Shown: positions 13,506-21,829 of the stretch, piece after piece
Layout: each line of letters starts with the position of its first letter
How positions within the stretch are numbered: the stretch's first letter is position 1
Assembly (NCBI RefSeq): GCF_009371975.2
Contig: NZ_VIKT02000002.1
Location: forward strand, 124,001 to 188,000
Direction: 5' to 3'
Source: Microcella pacifica
Lineage (GTDB): Bacteria > Actinomycetota > Actinomycetes > Actinomycetales > Microbacteriaceae
Length of the DNA stretch: 64,000 nucleotides
The notes under the pieces: model-generated
Seen by the model: the letters and a program-made list of their open reading frames with translations, nothing else
The model's database searches: none
What the model was told of the DNA's origin: nothing
Translations under genes and position numbers: made by a program

Positions 13506-14032
13506 GGCTCGATCACAACCTCGTCCACGCCGTCGAACTCGTCGAGATGCACAGAGACGCGCTCGCTCGTCGACGACGGCAGGTTCTTGCCGACGAAGTC
13601 GGCGCGAATGGGCAACTCGCGGTGTCCCCGGTCGACGAGCACGGCCAAGCGCACAGCGCGCGGCCGTCCGTGATCGGCGAGCGCGTCGAGTGCGGCACGA
13701 ATGGTGCGGCCCGAATAGAGCACGTCGTCGACGAGCACGACGATCGCGTCGTCGATGCCCTCGGTGGGAATGCGCGTGGGTGCAGGGGTTCGCGTGGGTG
13801 TGCGCGCGAGGTCGTCGCGATAGAGAGTGATGTCGAGGGCGCCGTGACTCGAGGTGCCGGGCTCGATCTCGTCGACGATGCTCTGCAGGCGGGCCGCGAG
13901 CGCGACACCCCGAGTCGGGATGCCGAGGAAGACGAGTCGCCCCTCGCCGCGCCGGGACTCCAGCACTTCGTGGGCGATGCGGCGCAGAGCGCGCGTGATG
14001 TCAGGGCCGTGCAGCACGGGACGTGCGACCAC
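13502..14032 (-). CDS. pyrR: Bifunctional pyr operon regulator / uracil phosphoribosyltransferase PyrR
   Basis: First gene of the operon. PyrR binds pyr mRNA when UMP/UTP is abundant and also has uracil phosphoribosyltransferase activity. The 176-residue protein has the PRPP loop [19 protein letters not shown] near residue 100 and the typical N-terminal segment [14 protein letters not shown]. The start is the GTG at 14030-14032 behind a strong AAGGAGG site. The mRNA leader just upstream carries a match to the PyrR-binding loop (separate entry), so the protein probably represses its own operon, as shown for mycobacterial PyrR by translational repression. Confidence 0.96.
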   Translation of the reverse strand: MVARPVLHGPDITRALRRIAHEVLESRRGEGRLVFLGIPTRGVALAARLQSIVDEIEPGTSSHGALDITLYRDDLARTPTRTPAPTRIPTEGIDDAIVVLVDDVLYSGRTIRAALDALADHGRPRAVRLAVLVDRGHRELPIRADFVGKNLPSSTSERVSVHLDEFDGVDEVVIEP

Positions 14033-14035
14033 CGT

Positions 14036-14062
14036 GACCTCCTTCCCCGCCTCACGGGACGG
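14036..14062 (-). promoter_or_regulatory. PyrR-binding hairpin next to the pyrR ribosome-binding site
   Basis: In transcript sense the leader folds CCG(U)CC - loop CGUGA - GGCGG at 14047-14062, followed directly by AAGGAGG (14036-14044). The strand reads CGUCCCGUGAGGCG against the PyrR consensus ARUCCNGNGAGGYU: 12 of 14 positions agree, and the two that differ (first and last) form a compensating C-G pair in place of A-U. The hairpin's closeness to the Shine-Dalgarno fits control of translation initiation. The consensus is established for Bacillus; its use here is inference. Confidence 0.7.
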
Positions 14063-14087
14063 TTCTTAAAGGACGTCGAACGGTGTC

Positions 14088-14093
14088 AGTCTA
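14088..14093 (-). promoter_or_regulatory. Possible -10 element of the pyr operon promoter
   Basis: TAGACT fits the actinobacterial TANNNT -10 pattern and would give a leader of roughly 50 nt containing the PyrR hairpin. No convincing -35 element is visible because the region upstream is ssuC coding sequence. Confidence 0.35.
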
Positions 14094-14099
14094 GCGCGG

Positions 14100-14954
14100 C
14101 TACCCCCACCGCTTGAGCAGGGCGCGCTCGCCGATACCGATGAGCGCGTCGGTCGTCTTGCCGATCACACCGAGTGCGAGGATCGCGAGGAAGAGCCGGT
14201 CGTAGCGCAAGTTCCCCTGCGACTCGATCAGCAGGAAGCCCAGGCCCATCGTCGAGCCGACGAGCTCGGCGGCGACGAGGAAGAGCCATGCCTGCGCAAG
14301 CGCGAGCCGCAGTCCCGAGATGATCGCGGGGATCACGGCGGGAAGCTGCACGGTCAAGAGCAAGCGCGATCGCGTATAGCCGTACGCGCGCCCCATCTCG
14401 ACGAGATGCGGGTCCACGTGCCGGAGGGCGCCCGCGACCGTCGTGTACACCGGGAACAGTGCGCCGATGGCCACGAGGGTCACCTTCGAGTCCTCCCCGA
14501 ACCCCAAGTACAAGATGAGGAGCGGTACCCACGCAAGCGAGGGAACGGCTCTGACCGCTCCCACCGTCGGCGCGAGCACGCCATCGGCAAATCGGGAGAG
14601 GCCGACGATCGCGCCGATAACGAGCCCCGCGGCGGCGCCGATCGCGAAGCCGAGGAGGACTCGCTGGACGGAGATCGTAATGTGCATTCCGAGCAGCCCG
14701 CGCTCCCACAGGTCGATCCCCGCCACGATGACGGCGTCGGGGCTGGGGAGCTTGTGCGCCGGCACCCAGTCGAAGGCCGTAGCGGCGTACCAGAGGGCGA
14801 TGAGCAGAATCGGCAGGGCCCCACCCAGGGCGATGCGCGTGGCGGAGCGGCGTCGGCCCGCCCTCGCCTCGCGCTGGCGGGGTCCATCGTCGAGAGGCGC
14901 GGCGAGCGCGCCGCGGTCAGCGGCGCGCTCGCTCGGGACGATCGAGGTGGACAT
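14100..14954 (-). CDS. ssuC: ABC transporter permease, sulfonate/nitrate/taurine (SsuC) type
   Basis: Inner-membrane permease of an importer of the NitT/TauT class. It has 284 residues with about six hydrophobic segments after a charged cytoplasmic N-terminus of ~45 residues. The cytoplasmic EAA-type loop near residues 190-210 reads LVEMGRAYGYTRSRLLLTVQ, the coupling helix that contacts SsuB. The start ATG (14952-14954) lies five bases after the ssuA stop, and the three genes run ssuB-ssuA-ssuC. Aliphatic sulfonates are the likely substrate class, but taurine or nitrate cannot be excluded from sequence. No monooxygenase (ssuD) is in the window. Confidence 0.85.
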   Translation of the reverse strand: MSTSIVPSERAADRGALAAPLDDGPRQREARAGRRRSATRIALGGALPILLIALWYAATAFDWVPAHKLPSPDAVIVAGIDLWERGLLGMHITISVQRVLLGFAIGAAAGLVIGAIVGLSRFADGVLAPTVGAVRAVPSLAWVPLLILYLGFGEDSKVTLVAIGALFPVYTTVAGALRHVDPHLVEMGRAYGYTRSRLLLTVQLPAVIPAIISGLRLALAQAWLFLVAAELVGSTMGLGFLLIESQGNLRYDRLFLAILALGVIGKTTDALIGIGERALLKRWG

Positions 14955-14959
14955 CGCCG

Positions 14960-16003
14960 CTACTGGCCGACGCGGCTCGGGTCGGCGTTGTCGGCAAAGC
15001 GGGGCTCGAAGAGTGACGCGAGCGCCTCGTCCACGAGGTCCTGGCTGGCGATATCGCCGTTGGCGACCTGGATGGGGCCGACCGCCTCGAGGACCGTACG
15101 CTGCGCGTCGCCGGGTGCCGGGTCGAGATCGATCGTCGTGCGCTCGAGCAGCACGACCTCCGCGATGGCGAGCTCGATGCCCGAGACCTCGGCGAGGAGC
15201 GCTGCCGTCTCATCAGGGTTGTCGAGCGCCCACTGGCGAGCACGCTCATAGGCGTCAACGACGAGCTGGGCGAGGTCCGGGCTCTGCTCGAGGAATTCCT
15301 CGGTCGCGTTGAGGAAGCCGTAGGTGTTGAAGTCCACGTTGCGGTAGACGAGGCGCGTGTCGTTGTCGGCCTCCGTCGTCGCCATCATCGGGTCCAGCCC
15401 CGACCATGCGTCCACGCTGCCATTGACGAGCGCAGCGCCCCCGTCCGCATGCTGGAGGTTCTGGATCTCCACCTCATTCGGGTCGATTCCTGCCTCGTCG
15501 AGCGCCTGGAGGAGGAAGAAGTACGGGTCCGTGCCGATGGTCACGGCGACGGTCGCGCCCCGCAGATCCTCGACGGAATCGATATCGGAGTCGGCCTGCA
15601 CGACGAGCGCGCTCCACTCGGGCTGCGTGTAGATGTCGATCGTCTTGATCGGCGAGCCGTTCGCACGGGCGAGCAACGCGGCGGAGCCGGCTGTCGACCC
15701 GACGTCCAGAGCTCCCGCAAGCAGGCCCTCGTTCGCCTTGTTGGAGCCGAGCGACTGGGTCCAGGTGACCTCAACGTCGTCCCCGACCGCGTCCTCGATC
15801 CAGCCCTGCTCGCGGATGATGAGGCTCAGCGGGTTGTAGGTCGCGAAGTCGAGGGAGAGCGTGTCGGCGGACCACGCGCCCGAGGCGGTGGCCTCGTCAT
15901 CGCCCGTGAGGTTGGAGCCTTCGCCGGCGACGCAGCCGGCCATGGCCATCGCTGTCGCGGCAAGGGTCGCGGTGAGCACGGTCAGTGAGCGGCGGGATTT
16001 CAT
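14960..16003 (-). CDS. ssuA: Sulfonate-type ABC transporter substrate-binding lipoprotein
   Basis: Extracytoplasmic solute-binding protein, 347 residues. The N-terminus MKSRRSLTVLTATLAATA leads to a lipobox AMAGC with the lipid-modified cysteine at residue 24. The mature part resembles SsuA/TauA proteins (YNPLSLIIREQGWIEDA, then TWTQSLGSNKANEGLLAGAL and DLRGATVAVTIGTDPYFFL). It delivers substrate to the SsuC permease. It lies 66 bases after ssuB and five before ssuC. Substrate specificity is inferred from family resemblance only. Confidence 0.87.
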   Translation of the reverse strand: MKSRRSLTVLTATLAATAMAMAGCVAGEGSNLTGDDEATASGAWSADTLSLDFATYNPLSLIIREQGWIEDAVGDDVEVTWTQSLGSNKANEGLLAGALDVGSTAGSAALLARANGSPIKTIDIYTQPEWSALVVQADSDIDSVEDLRGATVAVTIGTDPYFFLLQALDEAGIDPNEVEIQNLQHADGGAALVNGSVDAWSGLDPMMATTEADNDTRLVYRNVDFNTYGFLNATEEFLEQSPDLAQLVVDAYERARQWALDNPDETAALLAEVSGIELAIAEVVLLERTTIDLDPAPGDAQRTVLEAVGPIQVANGDIASQDLVDEALASLFEPRFADNADPSRVGQ

Positions 16004-16069
16004 GATGGCCTTTCGAAGGTGGGTGAAGCGGTTGTGAGGGGTGGAGCGGCTGGCGAGAACGGGGTAGTT

Positions 16070-16888
16070 CTAGTGGTGCGAATGGTGGCTGGGAACGCCG
16101 AGCCCGTCGAGCAGCTCGGCCCGCAGCTCACCGAGTTCCGCGTCCGCGCGGTCACGCGGCCTGCTGCCGGGGACGCTGATAACGCGACGGATGGTGGCTC
16201 CAGGCAGATCCGGCTCCGAGCCGAGGAGGACCACGCGGTCCGCAAGGATGAGCGCCTCATCGACGTCATGGGTCACGAAAACGATGGTTGTCGGCTCGGC
16301 GGCGTGGATGTCGACAAGGAGATCCTGCATGGAGAGGCGCGTGAGCGCGTCGAGGGCGCCGAAGGGCTCGTCGAGCAACAGCACGCCCGGGCCACGTGCA
16401 AGGGCTCGAGCGAGCGACACGCGCTGAGCCATGCCACCCGAGATCTCTCGGGGGCGCTGGTCTCGCGCGTGTGAGAGGTGAACGAGCTCGAGCAGTTCAG
16501 CGACCCGCTCCGCGCCGCGCGCGCGGTCGAGGCCGCGTGCCAGACCGAGCTGCACGTTTCGCGCTGCCGTGCGCCACGGCAGGAGCCGGGGCTCCTGGAA
16601 CGCCATGGCGCAGCGCTGATCGGCAGGGGCAATCGAGCGATCGTCGATGGTGATCGAGCCAGCAGTCGGTGTGTCGAGCCCGCTGATCTGGCGAAGCAGA
16701 GTCGACTTGCCGCACCCCGAGGGGCCAATGAGCGCCACGATCTCACCCGCGGTGACGTCGAGATCGACATCTCGCAGTACCGTCGTCGGGAGCTCCTTGC
16801 GCCCCGAGCCAAAGCTGCGTCCGACACCGCGCAACGAGACCGGCAGAGCCGGGCTCTCGAGCGTGGTCGTGCGCTGACTGAGTGACAT
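16070..16888 (-). CDS. ssuB: Sulfonate-type ABC transporter ATP-binding protein
   Basis: ATPase of the importer, 272 residues from the ATG at 16886-16888. Walker A is ALIGPSGCGKST (residues ~53-63), the Q-loop AMAFQEPRLLPWRTA, the signature REISGGMAQRVSLARAL, Walker B VLLLDEPFGALDALT and the H-loop VFVTHDVDEAL. The LLPWRTA stretch is typical of the SsuB/TauB/NrtD branch. I prefer this ATG over an earlier in-frame one (16924) because TACGGT lies exactly six bases upstream, giving a leaderless promoter, and no Shine-Dalgarno is visible for either. First gene of ssuB-ssuA-ssuC. Confidence 0.88.
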   Translation of the reverse strand: MSLSQRTTTLESPALPVSLRGVGRSFGSGRKELPTTVLRDVDLDVTAGEIVALIGPSGCGKSTLLRQISGLDTPTAGSITIDDRSIAPADQRCAMAFQEPRLLPWRTAARNVQLGLARGLDRARGAERVAELLELVHLSHARDQRPREISGGMAQRVSLARALARGPGVLLLDEPFGALDALTRLSMQDLLVDIHAAEPTTIVFVTHDVDEALILADRVVLLGSEPDLPGATIRRVISVPGSRPRDRADAELGELRAELLDGLGVPSHHSHH

Positions 16889-16894
16889 GCCGCA

Positions 16895-16900
16895 ACCGTA
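16895..16900 (-). promoter_or_regulatory. -10 element of a leaderless ssuB promoter
   Basis: TACGGT (TANNNT) is followed by six bases and the ATG of ssuB, so transcription would begin at the start codon. A TTGGGG about 18 bases upstream is a weak -35 candidate. Confidence 0.45.
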
Positions 16901-16994
16901 CGAGGTGCTCGCGCCCCACCCCAAACGGCGACGACACAGTCCGACACGGAGTGCAACAGAACGTCACACAGCGTCGGCGCGAGTCTCGGTACCC

Positions 16995-17876
16995 CTAGAC
17001 GAGCGCCTTCGCGCCCGCGACGGGCACTCCCGAGATCACACGGTGCCGCACTGCTCCGGAGATCTGGTCGACGATCACGGTCACGACGATGATGACGGTG
17101 AGCGTGATGCCGATGCGCTCCCAATCGCGCCGCTCGAAGACCTGAGCGAGCAAGGAGCCCACTCCCCCCGCGCCGAGGATGCCGAGGATCGCGCTCGCGC
17201 GGATGTTGATCTCGAAGCGGTAGAGCCAGAAGGCGATGACCTCGGGCAGGATCTGCGGTGTGACGGCCCAGCGCAGTGTCTGCAATGTACCGGCGCCCGT
17301 CGACCTCGTCGCCTCCCCCGGCCCCGTCGGCACGGCCTCGATCGCCTCGCTCGTGAGCTTGCCGAGCGTACCGATCGAGCCGACACCGATTGCCAGGGCT
17401 CCCGCGAGGGGGCCGAGACCGAAGATCGGCAGCATGATGGCGATCGCGAAGACGAGCTCCGGCACCGCACGGATGATGTTGAGGATCTGGCGGGTGACGA
17501 TGACGACCCCGCGGGGCGAGACGTTCGAGGCGGCGAGGAACCCGATCGGGAACGAGAAGATCGCCCCGATGACCGTGCCGATCCACGCGATCTGCAACGA
17601 CTCGAACATGAGCAGGATCGCGTCGGTCCAGTACTGGCTGTATGGCTCACTGAACGGGTTCTGCACGACACCCTGCACCACGAGCCCGCCGTAGTTGAGC
17701 GAGAGAGCGGGAGCCTCGAGCAGCCGGGCCCAGTTTGCGTCCACGAGGACGAGGCACACGATGACGAGCGCGAGCACTCCGAGCTGGGTGAGGGTGTAGC
17801 GCAGGCGGCTCGGGGCGCTGGGGCGGGGCGGCGCGCCGCGCCGGGCGCGGGCGGCGGGACTGATCGGGGCGCTCAT
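16995..17876 (-). CDS. phnE: Phosphonate-type ABC transporter permease PhnE (second copy)
   Basis: 293-residue inner-membrane permease. A cytoplasmic N-terminus (~residues 1-28) is followed by about six membrane spans, and the EAA-like loop reads PGEATRSTGAGTLQTLRWAV near residue 195, followed by INIRASAILGILGAGGVGS, a PhnE hallmark. It overlaps the preceding phnE gene by ATGA, so the two permeases are translated together and probably form a heterodimer. It ends the phnD-phnC-phnE-phnE cluster. No C-P lyase gene is present, so the imported compound may be phosphonate, phosphite or another phosphorus source. Confidence 0.87.
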   Translation of the reverse strand: MSAPISPAARARRGAPPRPSAPSRLRYTLTQLGVLALVIVCLVLVDANWARLLEAPALSLNYGGLVVQGVVQNPFSEPYSQYWTDAILLMFESLQIAWIGTVIGAIFSFPIGFLAASNVSPRGVVIVTRQILNIIRAVPELVFAIAIMLPIFGLGPLAGALAIGVGSIGTLGKLTSEAIEAVPTGPGEATRSTGAGTLQTLRWAVTPQILPEVIAFWLYRFEINIRASAILGILGAGGVGSLLAQVFERRDWERIGITLTVIIVVTVIVDQISGAVRHRVISGVPVAGAKALV

Positions 17877-18679
17877 GTGAGCCTCCGTCGGAGCGATTGC
17901 GAGAGGAGGTCGATGGCGAACACGACGACGATGAGCAACACGACGATCGCGGAGACGTTGGAGTAGTTGAACCGTGCGAACTCCACGCTGATCGACGAGC
18001 CGATTCCCCCGCCGCCCACGATGCCGATGACAACAGAGGCGCGGATGTTGAGCTCGAAGACGTACAAGCAGTACGACAGGTAGTTGGGCAGAATCATCGG
18101 CACGACGGCGAACCGGGCCCGCTGCAGCGCAGAGGCACCGGTCGCGTCGGCGGCTTCGAGGGGCCCGCGGTCGACGGCATCGATCGTCTCAGAGGTGAGC
18201 TTCGCGATGATGCCGATGTTGAACATGATGAGCGCGAGGATGCCGGCAAGCGAGCCTGCGCCCACGAGCGCGAAGAACAGCAGCCCGTAGCCGACATCGG
18301 GCAGCGAGCGCACGACGGATAGGAAGAGCTTCGCGGCGCGGTAGAGCACGGGGTTCGCCGTCGTCACGCGCGAGGCGAGCAGAGACATTCCGAGGCCGAC
18401 GGCGCACCCGACGAGCGTCGCGATCACCGCGATCGAGAGGGTCTCGATGAACGGGCCGATCGTGCGGCCGATATACGACCAATTGGGGGCGAGGAACTCC
18501 TGGATGATGAACCAGCCGCGGCCCAGGTCGGTCCACAATGGCCGCAGATCGAACTCGATCCCGATGCCCGCCCAGATCGTGATGGCCACGACCGCCGCGA
18601 GACCGATGTACGTGCCGAGACGCGGTCGTGGCCGGGGCGGGCGCGCGGTCGACGTACGAGAAGGCGTGGCGGTCGTCAC
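17873..18679 (-). CDS. phnE: Phosphonate-type ABC transporter permease PhnE (first copy)
   Basis: 268-residue permease with about six hydrophobic segments. The EAA-like coupling loop PLEAADATGASALQRARFAV is near residue 180, followed by LNIRASVVIGIVGGGGIGS, the same motif as its neighbour. It overlaps phnC upstream by four bases and the other phnE downstream by four. The two copies have diverged well beyond a recent duplication (different N-termini and loops), so a stable heterodimeric permease is likely. Confidence 0.87.
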   Translation of the reverse strand: MTTATPSRTSTARPPRPRPRLGTYIGLAAVVAITIWAGIGIEFDLRPLWTDLGRGWFIIQEFLAPNWSYIGRTIGPFIETLSIAVIATLVGCAVGLGMSLLASRVTTANPVLYRAAKLFLSVVRSLPDVGYGLLFFALVGAGSLAGILALIMFNIGIIAKLTSETIDAVDRGPLEAADATGASALQRARFAVVPMILPNYLSYCLYVFELNIRASVVIGIVGGGGIGSSISVEFARFNYSNVSAIVVLLIVVVFAIDLLSQSLRRRLT

Positions 18680-19524
18680 GCGGGAGTCGCCTTGCGTGAC
18701 TCCTCGGCATCGAGTTCTGCCGCGGCCTGAGCCTGCAGGGCGTCCTCTTCTGCCTGCTCCTCCTCCGAGAGGACATCGTCGGCGGTGAGCGACCTGCCGT
18801 AGATCTGCTCGAACACCGCATCGTCAGCCTCGGCGGGCGGGCCGTCGAAGACCACCGTACCCTCGCGCATGCCGATGATGCGGTCGGCGTAGCGCCGGGC
18901 GAGGTCGAGGAAGTGCAGGTTGACGATCGTCGTGATGCCGAGCTCGTCGTTGATGCGCTCGAGGTCGCGCATGACCATGTGCGCCGTCGGCGGATCGAGG
19001 GAGGCGACGGGCTCGTCGGCGAGGATCACCGTCGGGTCCTGCGCGAGAACGCGGGCGATGGCGACGCGCTGCTGCTGGCCCCCGGAGAGCTGGGATGCCC
19101 GCACGTACGCCTTCTCGACGATGCCGACGCGCTCGAGCGCTTCGAAGGCCTTCTCCTTGTCGGCGGGCCGGAAGAACCCGAAGAGCGAGAGCAGGAGGGG
19201 CGTGGCGTGCAGGCGACCCACGAGCACGTTCTGCAGCACGGAGATGCGCCCGACCAGGTTGAACGACTGGAAGATCATGCCGATGCGCGAGCGGAGCCGT
19301 CGCAGCTGCGCGGGCTTCGCCCCGTCGACGTGCACGTCGTCGACGAGCAGCTCGCCGCTGGTCACGGGCACGAGCCCGTTGATGGAGCGCACGAGGGTCG
19401 ACTTGCCGGCGCCGGAGAGGCCAACGACGACGACGAACTCTCCTGGCTCGATGTCGAGCGTCACACTGTCGAGACCGACGGTGCCGGTCGGATAGGTGAC
19501 GGTGACGTCACGGAACGAGATCAC
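18676..19524 (-). CDS. phnC: Phosphonate-type ABC transporter ATP-binding protein PhnC
   Basis: ATPase of the importer, 282 residues. It begins [20 protein letters not shown], the standard PhnC opening, with Walker [20 protein letters not shown]-loop [16 protein letters not shown], signature [18 protein letters not shown] and Walker [19 protein letters not shown] chose the GTG at 19522-19524 because of that match; the frame could begin at a TTG (19557) eleven codons earlier. A C-terminal extension of ~30 residues is rich in Glu and Ala ([20 protein letters not shown]) and is not part of the core fold. It overlaps phnE downstream by four bases. Confidence 0.9.
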   Translation of the reverse strand: MISFRDVTVTYPTGTVGLDSVTLDIEPGEFVVVVGLSGAGKSTLVRSINGLVPVTSGELLVDDVHVDGAKPAQLRRLRSRIGMIFQSFNLVGRISVLQNVLVGRLHATPLLLSLFGFFRPADKEKAFEALERVGIVEKAYVRASQLSGGQQQRVAIARVLAQDPTVILADEPVASLDPPTAHMVMRDLERINDELGITTIVNLHFLDLARRYADRIIGMREGTVVFDGPPAEADDAVFEQIYGRSLTADDVLSEEEQAEEDALQAQAAAELDAEESRKATPA

Positions 19525-19605
19525 GGAACTGCTTTCGTCGAAGCTGGTGAGGCGCAAGCGGAGGCACGAGGGGGCCGAGGCGCAGCCCCGACCCCCTCGA
19601 CGGTA

Positions 19606-20592
19606 CTACTCGCCGAAGTTGGCCTCGACCTGACGCGCGGCGTCGAGGGCGTCGAGGTCGGCGGGCACGAGACCCTCGATGCTGTAGACCGCGTCGAGTG
19701 CGGCGAGGCCCTCCTCGCTGTCCGCGATCGCGAGGAACGCCTCCGTGATGGCGTCCTTCAGGTCCTGCGGGAGGTCACCCGCGACGGCGACGCCGTCGTT
19801 CGGGATCGCGGTCGACCAGGCGAACACGACGACGTCCTCACCGACCGTGGGCAGTTCCTCGACCACGTTGCCGCGGGCGTCGTTGAAGCTCACGCCGACG
19901 GTCGCGTCACCTCGGGCGACGGAGAGCACCGAGTTCGGGTGCCCACCGGCGAAGAACGAGCCGCTCAGGGCGAAGGGGTCGAGACCGGCCTCTTCGAGCT
20001 GCGTGGCCGGGTAGTAGTAGCCCGAGGCCGAGCCCTCGTCGACGAACGAGATGGCCTCGTCCTGCTCGATGAGCGCGAGGGCGCTCTCGCCCACGGGGCC
20101 GCTCTCGGCGTCGAGCACGCCGTTGCAGAACGCGAAGCCGTCCTCGTCGAGCACGACCTCGGTCTCGCAGAAGCGGTCGGGGTCGTTGGTGAACCACTGC
20201 GTGACGTAGGTGCTCGAGCCGAAGCGCACCGACTGCAGAATCGGCTCAGCGCCAGCCTGGTCGGCAGCCTGGACGAGCGCGATGGGGCCGAACATGCCGA
20301 TCGCGGCCTGGCCCGACTGCATGGCGACGACGAGCGCGTTGTAGCTGTCGGTGACCTCGGCGCGCACGGTGATGCCGAGCTCCTCGCTCAGCAGGTCGCC
20401 GAGCACCTCGGCATCGAGCACGAGCTGGTCGACCTCCTGCGAGGGGACGAGTCCGAGCACGATCTCCTCGGGCCACTCGGTCGCGGCGCCGTCATCGGTC
20501 GGCTCCTCTGCGGTGGGGGCGCAGGCAGCGAGGCCGAGCGCGAGGGCCGAGGCGGCGGCGATCGCACCCCAGCGACGGGTCATGGTCTTCAC
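19606..20592 (-). CDS. phnD: Phosphonate-type ABC transporter substrate-binding lipoprotein PhnD
   Basis: Extracytoplasmic binding protein of 328 residues from the GTG at 20590-20592, with AGAGGAG six bases upstream; the frame is open to 20652 but without a better start. Lipobox LGLAAC places the lipid-modified cysteine at residue 24. The ligand pocket signature of phosphate-mimic binders is visible: DSYNALVVAMQSGQAAIGMF, then SFVDEGSASGYYYPATQL. Two cysteines at RFCETEV and FAFCNGV could form a disulfide. It is first in the cluster and 81 bases ahead of phnC. Specificity (phosphonate, phosphite, methylphosphonate) cannot be read from the sequence. Confidence 0.88.
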   Translation of the reverse strand: MKTMTRRWGAIAAASALALGLAACAPTAEEPTDDGAATEWPEEIVLGLVPSQEVDQLVLDAEVLGDLLSEELGITVRAEVTDSYNALVVAMQSGQAAIGMFGPIALVQAADQAGAEPILQSVRFGSSTYVTQWFTNDPDRFCETEVVLDEDGFAFCNGVLDAESGPVGESALALIEQDEAISFVDEGSASGYYYPATQLEEAGLDPFALSGSFFAGGHPNSVLSVARGDATVGVSFNDARGNVVEELPTVGEDVVVFAWSTAIPNDGVAVAGDLPQDLKDAITEAFLAIADSEEGLAALDAVYSIEGLVPADLDALDAARQVEANFGE

Positions 20593-20725
20593 AATGGACT
20601 CCTCTAGGTATGTGTATGCAGTGCGCGGCCACCCCCGCGTGGGAGCGACCACACCTAGACCGTATTCCGCCGACGGCGCCCCGACCTAGTGCTGCCGCAT
20701 CGCGGCGCGGGAATTTACGTGCTGT

Positions 20726-21412
20726 TCACGCGGTGGTCGGCGATGCGGTGCGCCAATGAGCAAGATCGCCGTACAGCGTCTCGATGACCGCGGCGCGGAA
20801 GGTCGGTCGAGCTCGAGGCTGGGGGTGGCGCTCGATGAGCGCCGTCGCGGCGCGGTCTGCGACAGGCTCGAGGTCGTTGCGCCAGATATCACCGACCGAG
20901 AGAAGGCGCTGCCAGCGCGCTGTATCGAGCTCGGCGCCTTCCGCGGTGAGGGCACGCAGTCCCGCGGGCTTGCCGGCGTCCCCGATGACGCGGTCGAGGT
21001 GCGGTGCGAGGCCGAGCGCGCGCACGAGCCGTTCTGTGCCTTCGCGGGGCGCGTTCGTCACGAGCACGCGATCCCAGTCGCGAAAACCGCCCAGGAAGTC
21101 GGTGATGCCGGGCGGGATGCTCACCTCAAGCTCCCCGAAATCGAGGGTCGCACGCGACCGCAGATAGGCCTCGCTCAACTCCTGCTCCCCGAGGCCGTGC
21201 TCACGCGCCCACTGCGCCACCGCGCCGTAGCCGTCCGCGCTCCCCGCGAAGGGGCCGTCCGACACCCCGCCGAGGAACGCCTCGAGAGGTTCCTGGATGC
21301 TCCGCTCAGGGTGCCCGAGGGAACGAGCGACCTCCGTTGCGTAGGCGATCACGGGCGCATCCCCCAGGCACAGAGTGCCGTCGAAGTCGAGGATGAGCAG
21401 TCCCTCGCTCAC
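20726..21412 (-). CDS. HAD-superfamily hydrolase
   Basis: Predicted phosphohydrolase of 228 residues. Motif I LLILDFDGTLCLGD (nucleophile Asp9, general acid Asp11) is at the N-terminus, motif II is RVLVTNAPREGTERLV near residue 125, a lysine follows in DAGKPAGLRAL, and motif IV is SVGDIWRNDLEPVADRAA. The helical cap sits between motifs I and II, as in phosphoglycolate-phosphatase-like members. The start is a GTG (21410-21412) overlapping the nusB stop, so it closes the aroQ-efp-nusB run. Substrate unknown. About 133 bases separate it from phnD. Confidence 0.8.
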   Translation of the reverse strand: MSEGLLILDFDGTLCLGDAPVIAYATEVARSLGHPERSIQEPLEAFLGGVSDGPFAGSADGYGAVAQWAREHGLGEQELSEAYLRSRATLDFGELEVSIPPGITDFLGGFRDWDRVLVTNAPREGTERLVRALGLAPHLDRVIGDAGKPAGLRALTAEGAELDTARWQRLLSVGDIWRNDLEPVADRAATALIERHPQPRARPTFRAAVIETLYGDLAHWRTASPTTA

Positions 21413-21825
21413 GCCCGGACGGCCTCTGCCACCGCCCCGAGTACTCCGTTCACGAACGATGCCGACTCCTCCGTCGAGAGCACGGTGGCGAATTCCAGCG
21501 CCTCCGCGATGACGACGGCCGTGGGCACCTCGGGATTGTGCTGCAGCTCCCATGCGGCCAGGCGCAGGATCGCACGGTCGACAACGGGCATGCGGGCGAG
21601 GGTCCAGCCGACGGCCCGCCCCTCGAGCTCGGCGTCGAGCTCGCGCTGGTGCTCGACTACGCCGCGGACGATCTGCTCGGCGTATGGCCAGCTCGAGGCT
21701 CGCTGCGGCTGCGCGACGGCGCGCCGCGCCTCCTCGTCCAGAACCTCCTGCAGCGGAACCTGGCGCACATCGGCGACGTACAGCATGTCCAGGGCGCGCT
21801 TGCGCGCCTTGGTGCGTGCTCCCAT
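21409..21825 (-). CDS. nusB: Transcription antitermination factor NusB
   Basis: Partner of NusE/S10 in antitermination of rRNA transcription; all-helical protein of 138 residues, the usual size. It begins MGARTKARKRALDMLYVAD, the conserved first helix, and contains WTLARMPVVDRAILRLAAWEL and VPTAVVIAEALEFATVLSTE near residues 80-120. It starts five bases after the efp stop and overlaps the HAD gene by four bases. efp-nusB pairing is general in actinobacteria. Confidence 0.95.
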   Translation of the reverse strand: MGARTKARKRALDMLYVADVRQVPLQEVLDEEARRAVAQPQRASSWPYAEQIVRGVVEHQRELDAELEGRAVGWTLARMPVVDRAILRLAAWELQHNPEVPTAVVIAEALEFATVLSTEESASFVNGVLGAVAEAVRA

Positions 21826-21829
21826 GCCT

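Noticed and set aside
20714-20735. PHO-box-like direct repeat (TTTACGTGCTG / TTCACGCGGTG) near phnD
   Set aside because: Only 8 of 11 positions match, it faces away from phnD, is over 120 bases from the start and overlaps the HAD stop codon; chance is likely.
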